A stretch of 30,096 nt of DNA, from the NCBI GenBank assembly GCA_018263405.1, contig JAANXG010000152.1, positions 1-30,096 on the forward strand, in the 5' to 3' direction. The notes under the pieces were generated by a model. That model had not been told where the DNA came from. It made no database searches and worked only from the letters and a program-made list of their open reading frames with translations. This document shows, in pieces, positions 23,736-30,096 of the stretch; positions within the stretch are counted from its first letter, which is position 1, and every line of letters begins with the position of its first letter. This DNA comes from Gammaproteobacteria bacterium. GTDB taxonomy: Bacteria > Pseudomonadota > Gammaproteobacteria > Arenicellales > JAANXG01. Position numbers and translations under genes: made by a program.

Positions 23736-23779
23736 TCTCCACATGATTGCAGCATTGCTCGAACTTTTTGGGAAGTACC
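23736..23779 (+). repeat. Dispersed intergenic repeat, copy D
   Basis: CTCCACATGATTGCAGC then ATTGCTCGAACTTTTTGGGAAG matches copy B closely (ATTGCTCGGACTTTTTGA). The right-hand module is not recognisable; palindromes follow instead. Confidence 0.65.
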
Positions 23780-23782
23780 CCA

Positions 23783-23848
23783 GCCCGCTGCGCGGGCATA
23801 CATTGGAGAGTAACTTGGCACAAAAGCGGGAAGTTACTCAAAAGTTAC
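23783..23848. repeat. Two adjacent perfect palindromes plus a third AAGTTAC
   Basis: GCCCGC-TGC-GCGGGC (23783-23797) is followed by GAGTAACTT (23808-23816), the exact reverse complement of AAGTTACTC (23831-23839) with a 14-base loop. AAGTTAC recurs at 23842-23848. They could be operator-like sites or a fold within the repeat. No function is assigned. Confidence 0.55.
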
Positions 23849-24112
23849 AATCTAACAATTCTAATACCGTTATGAGTATTGACTTCAAAGAGCGGTCGCG
23901 GCGATGCTCCAGCGCTCGGCCTGGAAACCGGCATTCTTCGATTAAACCACGGGGGACGCGCGCAGAGGGAAGTGCCGTAACCGACCATCTCGGTATGCCA
24001 TTAATACATCATGGCCCAATCGTTCAGGGCTCCCGCGTTTGCCGCTATGATACCCGTTAATGCTCCTTATGTCTAAGTCCCCTGGCAATGGGCCTTTCCG
24101 ATCCCGCTGAAC

Positions 24113-25543
24113 GTGTGCGTAATTGTGTCAAGGGGCGCTAAGTTACTCGCCCTGTGCTGTATGCTCGTCCTTGGTTGGGGGCCGGCGGTGGCGGCACTGC
24201 CACGGGATTTGCGCGAGCTGCTCGACGAATTCCGCGTGCCGTATGAACATATTGGACTTTACATCTCGCCCGTGGAGCACGCCAAAAACGCAAGTTCCTT
24301 GAATCCAAGGAAACCTTTGAATCCCGCGTCTGTCATAAAACTGCTCCCCTCGCTCGCTGCACTCGAGATGTTATCGCCTTCATACCAATGGGCAACCGAT
24401 GTGTATACAACGGGCAACAGCACAAACGGCGTGTTAAACGGGAATCTTTACATCGAAGGCGGGGGTGACCCGTATTTAACCGTCGAATCCGTTTGGGCGC
24501 TACTAAAATCCGTACGGGCGCGGGGTATCGAACATATCGCGGGAGATATTGTCGTGGACGATGGGGTTTTCGCGTTAGCGGGATTCGATCGCGCGGCTTT
24601 CGATGGCAAACCGTATCGGGTTTATAACGGCCCGCCCAACGGGTTGATGATGAATTTTTGGGCGGTGCGTTTCACGATTACAGCCCTCTCGAAAGAAGTC
24701 CATATCGACGCATTCCCGGATTCTTCAAATCTAAAGATCGTTAATCGCGTCAAGCATTCGAACGCAGCGTGCGCGCGATCCAAACGCCACATCGGTTACC
24801 AGGTAAAGCAAACCGCCGACTTGGTGACCATAACTTTCGACGGGATCCTATCCAACCGCTGCCGTCCGGTGGTCATGACACGCGCCATCATTCCCGCTGA
24901 GCATTATCCGGCATTCGTTTTGCCCGCTCTGTGGCGCGATGCCGGCGGCTCATTGGGAGGTACAGTCAAAAAAGGCCCGGTCCCCGACAACGTCAGGAAG
25001 ATTTACACGCACCCTTCGAGGACATTGGGGGAGGTGGTTCGGGCTACGCATAAGTTCAGTAACAATATGATGGCGCGGCATATTCTTCTGACGCTGGGTT
25101 TACTGCACAAAACGCACGACATTGAACTGAAAGATGGTATCCGGGCTTTGCATGATTGGTTGAGAATAAAACACATCGATGTGCCCGGATTGAACGTTGT
25201 AAATGGATCAGGTTTGTCCCGCGATACACGGATCAGCGCGCGGGGCATGGCGAATGTATTACGGGCCGGTTATAGGTCCCGGTATGCCCCGGAGTTTCTC
25301 GCGTCATTTCCCATTGCCGGCGAAGACCGGGCTCTGGAAAGCAGGGAGTTCGGCGAGGAAGAGACAGCCATGGTACGGATCAAGACCGGACTGATCGACC
25401 ACGTTCGCGCGATGGCCGGTTATATCGTTTCACGCACCGGCGAGACTTATATCGCCGTGTTGATCGTGAATCACGGCGGTGTTCATCGTGGTCTGGGCAC
25501 GCGGCTTCAAAATGCCGTGATCCGGTATATCCTGGAGCTATAG
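24113..25543 (+). CDS. dacB: D-alanyl-D-alanine carboxypeptidase/endopeptidase DacB (PBP4)
   Basis: PBP4-type class C penicillin-binding protein that trims and cleaves peptidoglycan crosslinks in the periplasm. The 476 residues match the family. A signal peptide (LLALCCMLVLGWGPAVAA) ends near residue 28. The three active-site motifs are Ser73-x-x-Lys76 in PASVIKL, Ser316-Asn-Asn in KFSNNMMAR, and Lys424-Thr-Gly in RIKTGLID. IEGGGDPYL and VNGSGLSR also fit. GTG 24113 is used; GTG 24125 (MSRGAKLL) is an equally good start for a signal peptide. The gene stands alone after the 430-base spacer. Confidence 0.94.
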   Translation: MCVIVSRGAKLLALCCMLVLGWGPAVAALPRDLRELLDEFRVPYEHIGLYISPVEHAKNASSLNPRKPLNPASVIKLLPSLAALEMLSPSYQWATDVYTTGNSTNGVLNGNLYIEGGGDPYLTVESVWALLKSVRARGIEHIAGDIVVDDGVFALAGFDRAAFDGKPYRVYNGPPNGLMMNFWAVRFTITALSKEVHIDAFPDSSNLKIVNRVKHSNAACARSKRHIGYQVKQTADLVTITFDGILSNRCRPVVMTRAIIPAEHYPAFVLPALWRDAGGSLGGTVKKGPVPDNVRKIYTHPSRTLGEVVRATHKFSNNMMARHILLTLGLLHKTHDIELKDGIRALHDWLRIKHIDVPGLNVVNGSGLSRDTRISARGMANVLRAGYRSRYAPEFLASFPIAGEDRALESREFGEEETAMVRIKTGLIDHVRAMAGYIVSRTGETYIAVLIVNHGGVHRGLGTRLQNAVIRYILEL

Positions 25544-25551
25544 GCCCCGCA

Positions 25552-25628
25552 CGCCCACTGACATTGTACGGACTTTCCGAGAAGTTACGGCGGCCTTATA
25601 ATAATGCGGGAGAGCCGCGAGCCTTAAG
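25552..25628 (+). repeat. Dispersed intergenic repeat, copy E
   Basis: CGCCCACTGACATTGTACGG, then ACTTTCCGAGAAGTTAC, then GAGCCGCGAGCCTTAAG. Left core and right module are both recognisable. It starts nine bases after the dacB stop and fills much of the dacB-rfbC gap. Confidence 0.6.
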
Positions 25629-25716
25629 GCACGTGGTATCGGGGCTGCATTGATTGATTGGCGGGACGCTGGCATGATCCGGCGCTTGCTGTTTGACATC
25701 TCCACACTCCACACCG

Positions 25717-26250
25717 ATGCACGTAGAAGATACACCGCTGGCGGGCCTTAAAGTACTGACCCCGAAAGTCTTCGGCGATGACCGCGGATTTTTCATGGAA
25801 ACTTTTAATCGGGAGACCGCCGCGAAAGCGGGTATTCCGACTGAATTCGTTCAGGATAATCACTCGTATTCCCAATACGGTGTACTCCGTGGCCTGCATT
25901 ACCAGTACCCCACTTGGCAAGGCAAGCTGGTTCGTGTGGTGGAGGGTGGGATTTTCGATGTTGCCGTGGACATCCGGCGCGACTCGCCGACGTACGGGCA
26001 GTGGTTTGGCGTTCATTTGTCCGGGGAAAACAAGCGACAGATCTATGCCCCGGAAGGTTTTGCCCATGGGTTCTGCGTTACCGGCGACGACGCGCACGTG
26101 CTATATAAATGCACGGCTTTATACACGCCCGATGAAGACGCCGGGGTGCTTTGGAACGATCCCGATATCGGGATTCAATGGCCGGTTGCCGAACCAATAC
26201 TCTCGGACAAGGACAGGAACGCGCTGCGGCTGACAGACATTCGATTATGA
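25717..26250 (+). CDS. rfbC: dTDP-4-dehydrorhamnose 3,5-epimerase RfbC (RmlC)
   Basis: RmlC epimerises C3 and C5 of dTDP-4-keto-6-deoxyglucose in dTDP-L-rhamnose synthesis, used for LPS O-antigen or other glycans. The 177-residue cupin has the family blocks DDRGFFMETF, QDNHSYSQYGVLRGLHYQ with the catalytic His, GKLVRVVEG with the conserved Lys, DVAVDIRRDSPTYG and YAPEGFAHGF with the catalytic-type Tyr. The frame opens at TTG 25693, but ATG 25717 gives the normal length. Its stop overlaps rfbD (ATGA). rfbA and rfbB, usually adjacent, are not in the window. Confidence 0.95.
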   Translation: MHVEDTPLAGLKVLTPKVFGDDRGFFMETFNRETAAKAGIPTEFVQDNHSYSQYGVLRGLHYQYPTWQGKLVRVVEGGIFDVAVDIRRDSPTYGQWFGVHLSGENKRQIYAPEGFAHGFCVTGDDAHVLYKCTALYTPDEDAGVLWNDPDIGIQWPVAEPILSDKDRNALRLTDIRL

Positions 26251-27131
26251 AGGGACTGGTCTTTGGTAAAACCGGCCAGGTCGGACGTTGCCTAGCGGCG
26301 CGCTTGCGGTCGCTGGAACATACGTCGTTTGTGGGCCGCGAACAGGCGGATCTTTCCCGGCCGGACAGCGTAAGTAAAGCAATCGAAGCATTGGAGCCGG
26401 ACGTCGTGATCAACGCCGCGGCGTATACCGGCGTGGACCGGGCCGAATCCGAGCCCGGTCTCGCGCATACCATCAACGCGGATGCGCCGGCGGCCATGGC
26501 CACGGCCTGCGAGAAGACCGGCGCCTGGCTGGTCCACTACTCGACGGACTATGTGTTCAATGGCGCAGCGGAGCAACCCTATAGCGAAGACGACCCGGTT
26601 TCACCGATTAATGTGTACGGTAGAACCAAGCTGGCGGGAGAACGGGCGGTTCGAGTGGCCTGTGAGCGGCACCTGATATTTCGAACTAGTTGGGTTTACT
26701 CCAATGCCGGCAAGAATTTTCTGAATACAATGCTTCGATTAGCTGACGAGCGCGACGAGCTGAATATCGTTTCCGATCAGTTTGGCGCACCCACCTACGC
26801 CGGTTCCATTGCCGACGCCACGCGGCAGGTTTTGCAGCAGCTGATTACCCGGCGCTTAAGCGGCGATAACGAATCCGGAACCTATCATATGACTTGCGCC
26901 GGCCGGGCGTCATGGTACGAGTTCGCTCAAGCAATTTTTCAGGAGACGGGTCGGCTCGACGGCGTTCGGCTCAACCCGATCGCCACCGCGGAATTTCCCA
27001 CGCCGGCTCGGCGGCCGCTGTATTCGGTGCTCTCCAACGAGAAGCTTAAGCGTGTGTTCGGTGTACAGATGGAATCGTGGAACGATGCCCTGCGCAAGTG
27101 CCTGAGTGAGCGAAACGACCACGAACAGTGA
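26247..27131 (+). CDS. rfbD: dTDP-4-dehydrorhamnose reductase RfbD (RmlD)
   Basis: RmlD reduces dTDP-4-keto-L-rhamnose to dTDP-L-rhamnose, the last step of that pathway. The 294-residue SDR has the nucleotide loop FGKTGQVGRCL, DVVINAAAYTGVDRAE, HYSTDYVFNG, and the catalytic YGRTKLAGE. RTSWVYS, SDQFGAPTYA and RRPLYSVLSNEKL are also typical. ATG 26247, overlapping the rfbC stop, is chosen over the longer frame. Its end overlaps the start of the helicase gene by 26 bases. The pair suggests rhamnose in the cell-surface glycan. Confidence 0.95.
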   Translation: MKGLVFGKTGQVGRCLAARLRSLEHTSFVGREQADLSRPDSVSKAIEALEPDVVINAAAYTGVDRAESEPGLAHTINADAPAAMATACEKTGAWLVHYSTDYVFNGAAEQPYSEDDPVSPINVYGRTKLAGERAVRVACERHLIFRTSWVYSNAGKNFLNTMLRLADERDELNIVSDQFGAPTYAGSIADATRQVLQQLITRRLSGDNESGTYHMTCAGRASWYEFAQAIFQETGRLDGVRLNPIATAEFPTPARRPLYSVLSNEKLKRVFGVQMESWNDALRKCLSERNDHEQ

Positions 27132-29046
27132 ACGGACCCTCGGCCCCGGCGGGCCGTTCGAACGATGCTTGCCTGCGTTCAAGCCGCGGTCGGTCCAACA
27201 GAAATTCGCTTCGAGTATCGAGCACACCCTGAAACACGGCGGCGTGCTGGTGGCGGAATCCGGTACCGGCACGGGCAAAACCTTCGCCTACCTGGTACCC
27301 GCGGTTCTTAGCGGTTTGAAGGTCATAATCTCGACCTACACCAAGAATCTGCAGGAGCAGTTGTTCAAGCGGGATCTTCCGGCGGTTTGCGGCGTTCTAA
27401 ACATCTCCCCCAATGCCGCACTACTGAAGGGCCGGGCCAACTACGTGTGCTTGCACCGGCTCGAGCTCACCCGCGACACGGAGATGTTCCTGCATGACCG
27501 CGAGCGGGCGGCGTTGGAACAAGTCCGAAACCGGATGCAGCGCCATCGACGCGGCAGTGGCGATATCGCGGAAATCGGCGGTATCGACGAGGATTCGTCA
27601 ATCTGGCCCATGGCGACCTCGACCCCGGAGAATTGCCTGGGCGGGGAATGCCGGTTCTATCAGGACTGCTACGTTAACCGGGCCCGTCAGAAGGCCTTGT
27701 CGGCGGATGTTTTGATCGTGAACCACCATTTGTTTTGCGCCGATCTCGGTCTCAAGGTGGATGGATTCGCCAACCTGCTTCCCGGCGCCGACGCCGTGAT
27801 TTTCGACGAGGCGCATAAACTCCCCGGTGTCGCTTCGGTGTTTCTCGGCACGAGCGTTGGAAGCGGACAGATTCTGGATCTGTGCCGCGATCTGTCCCGG
27901 GAAGAGGAAAGCGAACAAAGTCAGGTACAGGGACTGCTGGAGGGCGCGGCGCGGCTCGAACGCGAAGTAACCCGGCTGCGTTCCGCCCTGCCGGGCGAGA
28001 CCTTGCGTTTGTCCTGGGACGATGCGCAACGGCAAGTCGAACTGCCGGGTTTGCTCCAGGGGTTGATCGGTGGAATTGACCGACTGGCCGACCTGCTGAA
28101 GCAGGCGTCGCCCGCCGGAGAGGGCCTCACGCGTTGCTGGGAACGCAGCGTTCAGCTGGCGGAAAAGCTGTCGGATTTCGCGGATTCCCGCGAACATTCC
28201 CAAATTCGATGGGTGGAAACGACGGTAAAAAATTTTCGGTTACACGTGACGCCACTAGACGTCGGCCATTCGTTATCGCAATATCTGGACCCGTTGGAGA
28301 AAACGTTTATTCACACCTCGGCGACGCTGTCCGTGAACGGACGTTTCGATTATTTCCTCGACCAGGTCGGTGCGAGCGGTGCGGATACCGTCAGCCTGCC
28401 GAGCCCCTTCGATTATCGATCACAATCTTTGCTGCTGGTCCCCGAAGATCTCCCGGATCCGCGTGCCCGGGGTTATATCGAACGCGTCGTGAGTATCGCT
28501 TCGCCGATCGTTGCCGCCGCGCGCGGCAGAACATTTTTGTTATTCACCAGTCATCGCGCCTTGAAGCAAGCCGCGCAGCTGCTTCGGAAACAGGTTACGG
28601 ACTGGGTGTTGTTGGTACAGGGAGAAGCGCCGCGCAACGAACTGTTGGAGCGTTTCAGGCAAACAGACAACGCAGTGCTGCTGGGTTCGGCGAGTTTTTG
28701 GGAAGGCGTGGACGTTCAGGGGGCGGCACTTTCCTGCGTCATGATCGACAAGCTGCCTTTCGAATATCCCGACGAGCCGGTGCTTCGGGCGCGTTTTGCC
28801 GATATGGAAGTGCGGGGTCGACGCCCATTCGTGGAGTATCAACTGCCCAACGCCGTTATCGCGCTACGGCAGGGCGTGGGACGCCTGATCCGGGATGCGA
28901 CGGACAAGGGCTTGCTGGTGCTGTTCGACCCCCGGCTGTACAGCAAATCGTACGGGCGCGTATTCTTGAACAGCCTTCCGGACATTCCGGTTACGCGCGA
29001 TGCCGGCGACGCCGTGTGGTTCTTGAAACAGATCGATCGAACCTGA
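27106..29046 (+). CDS. yoaA: ATP-dependent DNA helicase, YoaA/DinG family (Fe-S)
   Basis: An XPD/DinG-like superfamily 2 helicase of 646 residues. The Walker A is ESGTGTGKT near residue 52 and the DEAH box is FDEAHK near 234. Four cysteines, C115, C177, C182 and C188, match the 4Fe-4S cluster of this family. ISTYTKNLQEQL, HTSATL, LFTSHRAL, GSASFWEGVDVQG and RQGVGRLIR are the other helicase motifs. E. coli YoaA acts with the DNA polymerase III chi subunit at blocked forks. GTG 27106 is the start, overlapping rfbD. TsaB follows with a one-base TGATG overlap, as in E. coli, which supports yoaA over dinG. Confidence 0.93.
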   Translation: MSETTTNSERTLGPGGPFERCLPAFKPRSVQQKFASSIEHTLKHGGVLVAESGTGTGKTFAYLVPAVLSGLKVIISTYTKNLQEQLFKRDLPAVCGVLNISPNAALLKGRANYVCLHRLELTRDTEMFLHDRERAALEQVRNRMQRHRRGSGDIAEIGGIDEDSSIWPMATSTPENCLGGECRFYQDCYVNRARQKALSADVLIVNHHLFCADLGLKVDGFANLLPGADAVIFDEAHKLPGVASVFLGTSVGSGQILDLCRDLSREEESEQSQVQGLLEGAARLEREVTRLRSALPGETLRLSWDDAQRQVELPGLLQGLIGGIDRLADLLKQASPAGEGLTRCWERSVQLAEKLSDFADSREHSQIRWVETTVKNFRLHVTPLDVGHSLSQYLDPLEKTFIHTSATLSVNGRFDYFLDQVGASGADTVSLPSPFDYRSQSLLLVPEDLPDPRARGYIERVVSIASPIVAAARGRTFLLFTSHRALKQAAQLLRKQVTDWVLLVQGEAPRNELLERFRQTDNAVLLGSASFWEGVDVQGAALSCVMIDKLPFEYPDEPVLRARFADMEVRGRRPFVEYQLPNAVIALRQGVGRLIRDATDKGLLVLFDPRLYSKSYGRVFLNSLPDIPVTRDAGDAVWFLKQIDRT

Positions 29047-29714
29047 TGGCGGCCAGAATTCTCGCCGTTGAAACCTCGACACGGGCTTGTTCCGTGGCGC
29101 TGCTTTGGGACGGGGAATGCCGGGAAATCCTGAGATTGGAGCGTAACCGCCATGCGGAGATTCTGATTCCCATGGCCCGCGAACTGCTCGCGCACGGGGA
29201 TTGCCGGTTCGAGCAGCTCGACACCGTGGCGTTTGGGAGCGGACCCGGATCGTTTACCGGTCTGCGCATCGGGATCTCCGTCGTGCAGGGACTCGCGTTC
29301 GGTATCGATCGTCCCGTTGTCCCGGTCTCGTCCCTGCTGGCGCTGGCGACGCGTATTAATTCGGCGTATGTCCTGGCGGGCATCGATGCCCGGATGCATC
29401 AGCTCTACTGGAACGTATACGAGCGTGTCGGCGGATATGGAATGAGAGCCCTTCAGGAACCGCGTGTCAGCGGCCCTACCGACATCCGCTTGCCGGGCGG
29501 CGAGGAATGGACCGCTGCCGGCACCGGTTGTGACGTATACCGCGCCGCGCTCATGCGGATGCACACGGCGGATGTGGAATTCGCCCAAGGCGTGCATCCG
29601 CATGCCGGGGACGTGGCGCGCATCGCTGAATCGGAATACGTGGCGGGCAATGCCGTGGATGCCGGGGAGGCGGCGCCGGAGTATGTGCGCAACGACATCG
29701 TGCAAGGACGTTGA
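29046..29714 (+). CDS. tsaB: tRNA threonylcarbamoyladenosine synthesis protein TsaB
   Basis: TsaB is the scaffold-type partner of TsaD and TsaE in attaching threonylcarbamoyl to A37 of tRNAs reading ANN codons. The 222-residue ASKHA-fold protein begins ILAVETSTRACSVALLWDG and contains the typical RNRHAEILIPMARELL, AFGSGPGSFTGLRIGISVVQGLAFG and IDARMHQLYW. It lacks the metal-binding histidines of TsaD, as expected. The frame is open far upstream inside the helicase gene, but ATG 29046 fits the family start and overlaps the helicase stop. Confidence 0.95.
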   Translation: MAARILAVETSTRACSVALLWDGECREILRLERNRHAEILIPMARELLAHGDCRFEQLDTVAFGSGPGSFTGLRIGISVVQGLAFGIDRPVVPVSSLLALATRINSAYVLAGIDARMHQLYWNVYERVGGYGMRALQEPRVSGPTDIRLPGGEEWTAAGTGCDVYRAALMRMHTADVEFAQGVHPHAGDVARIAESEYVAGNAVDAGEAAPEYVRNDIVQGR

Positions 29715-29734
29715 TCAAGCCGCTTGGGGAGACA

Positions 29735-29760
29735 CTGATCCGTTCTTGTATTCGGATCAG
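29735..29760. terminator. Palindrome between tsaB and the converging partial gene
   Basis: CTGATCCG (29735-29742) and CGGATCAG (29753-29760) are perfect inverted repeats with a ten-base loop, overlapping the stop codon of the minus-strand gene. No clear T-run follows. It could be a bidirectional terminator. Confidence 0.45.
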
Positions 29761-30095
29761 CAAATTACTTCAAACTTTTTCTTGCCGATCGATTGCTCGT
29801 CCACCCGAAGACGGAGTTCCCACTCGCCCACGAATTCTTCCATACCCGCCGAAGGATTCATAAATTGAACCAGGGACGACTCGGCCGAGCGGCGCAGCTT
29901 CAACCAGACCCAGATACGCGCACGTCCGTTTATCAACTGAAACGAATACTTGGTGAACTCCTGATCCTCTCCGGAAGGATTGCGCCAGGTTGCGAATAAC
30001 GTATGCCGCGTTGTGTCGCCCGGCCGGTTAATCTCTAATACCGCGTAAATCTTGTCGCTGCATGAAAATCTACGCGCCGGCTCGTTCGCGGGGTC
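29757..30095 (-). CDS. C-terminal part of an unknown protein, cut by the window edge
   Basis: On the minus strand an open frame enters from the right edge and runs 112 codons to TGA at 29757-29759. It has no stop and the sequence looks coding: alternating hydrophobic/polar stretches such as KIYAVLEI, HTLFATW, RIWVWLKL and GEWELRLRV suggest a beta-rich domain, with Cys residues near the visible start and at the very end (FEVIC). I do not recognise the family. The start lies outside the window. Confidence 0.7.
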   Translation of the reverse strand, partial: DPANEPARRFSCSDKIYAVLEINRPGDTTRHTLFATWRNPSGEDQEFTKYSFQLINGRARIWVWLKLRRSAESSLVQFMNPSAGMEEFVGEWELRLRVDEQSIGKKKFEVIC

Positions 30096-30096
30096 G

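Larger units (their letters stand above)
23683..24112. other. 430-base intergenic region between the hisA-like gene and dacB
   Basis: Holds repeat copy D, two perfect palindromes (23783-23797 and 23808-23839), and the 5' flanks of two divergent genes. A weak plus-strand promoter candidate for dacB is TTCAGG 24023-24028 with TATGAT 24046-24051 at 17 bases. No convincing ORF is seen. Confidence 0.6.

Noticed and set aside
28134..29045. Upstream extension of the tsaB frame
   Set aside because: It overlaps the helicase gene out of frame; the family start of TsaB is at 29046.
1..30096. CRISPR array, prophage, transposase or known defence genes
   Set aside because: No regularly spaced direct repeats and no protein of these types was found in any plausible coding frame.

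Overview
The window reads as a chromosomal segment of a gammaproteobacterium of moderately high GC (judged by eye). The order truA-trpF-trpB-trpA-accD-folC-SPOR-cvpA-purF-metZ is the conserved Pseudomonas-like block. The large and small acetolactate synthase genes with ilvC-psd-pssA-leuA form the usual beta/gammaproteobacterial branched-chain plus phospholipid block. An lpxH gene shows an LPS-bearing outer membrane. No species can be named from this sequence alone, and an uncultured or metagenome-derived source is possible.

Layout. 1-268: unrecognised tail plus degenerate repeats. 269-10339: tRNA pseudouridine synthesis, the last tryptophan steps, fatty-acid and folate synthesis, a cell-division SPOR protein, CvpA, the first purine step and methionine sulfhydrylation. 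Most joins overlap or are short, but truA-trpF and trpB-trpA are separated by unusual spacers. 10391-11101 (minus): lpxH. 11490-18153: isoleucine/valine/leucine synthesis with psd and pssA inserted; leuA has its own leucine-rich leader peptide. 18230-21975: uracil-DNA glycosylase, rimI, a sulfotransferase, a nitrilase and a muralytic-type lipoprotein (more accessory in character). 22115-22500: three tRNA genes (Val on minus; Ala and Glu on plus). 22552-23682 (minus): an unusual HisA-like barrel fused to a VOC/glyoxalase-like domain. 24113-25543: dacB (PBP4). 25717-27131: rfbC-rfbD for dTDP-rhamnose. 27106-29714: a YoaA/DinG helicase and tsaB. 29757-30095 (minus): C-terminal part of an unknown protein.

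Main points for a second look: (1) the HisA-like/VOC fusion, in which both catalytic aspartates of HisA appear replaced; (2) a leuA leader whose consecutive leucine codons are complementary to the leuA ribosome-binding site, suggesting control by ribosome stalling; (3) a degenerate intergenic repeat found at five places, always in the same orientation; (4) two local, length-preserving disruptions of conserved sequence: truA, where the stretch equals the 13-base Illumina adapter core, and the anticodon stem of tRNA-Ala. No CRISPR array, transposase, phage gene or classical defence system was seen.
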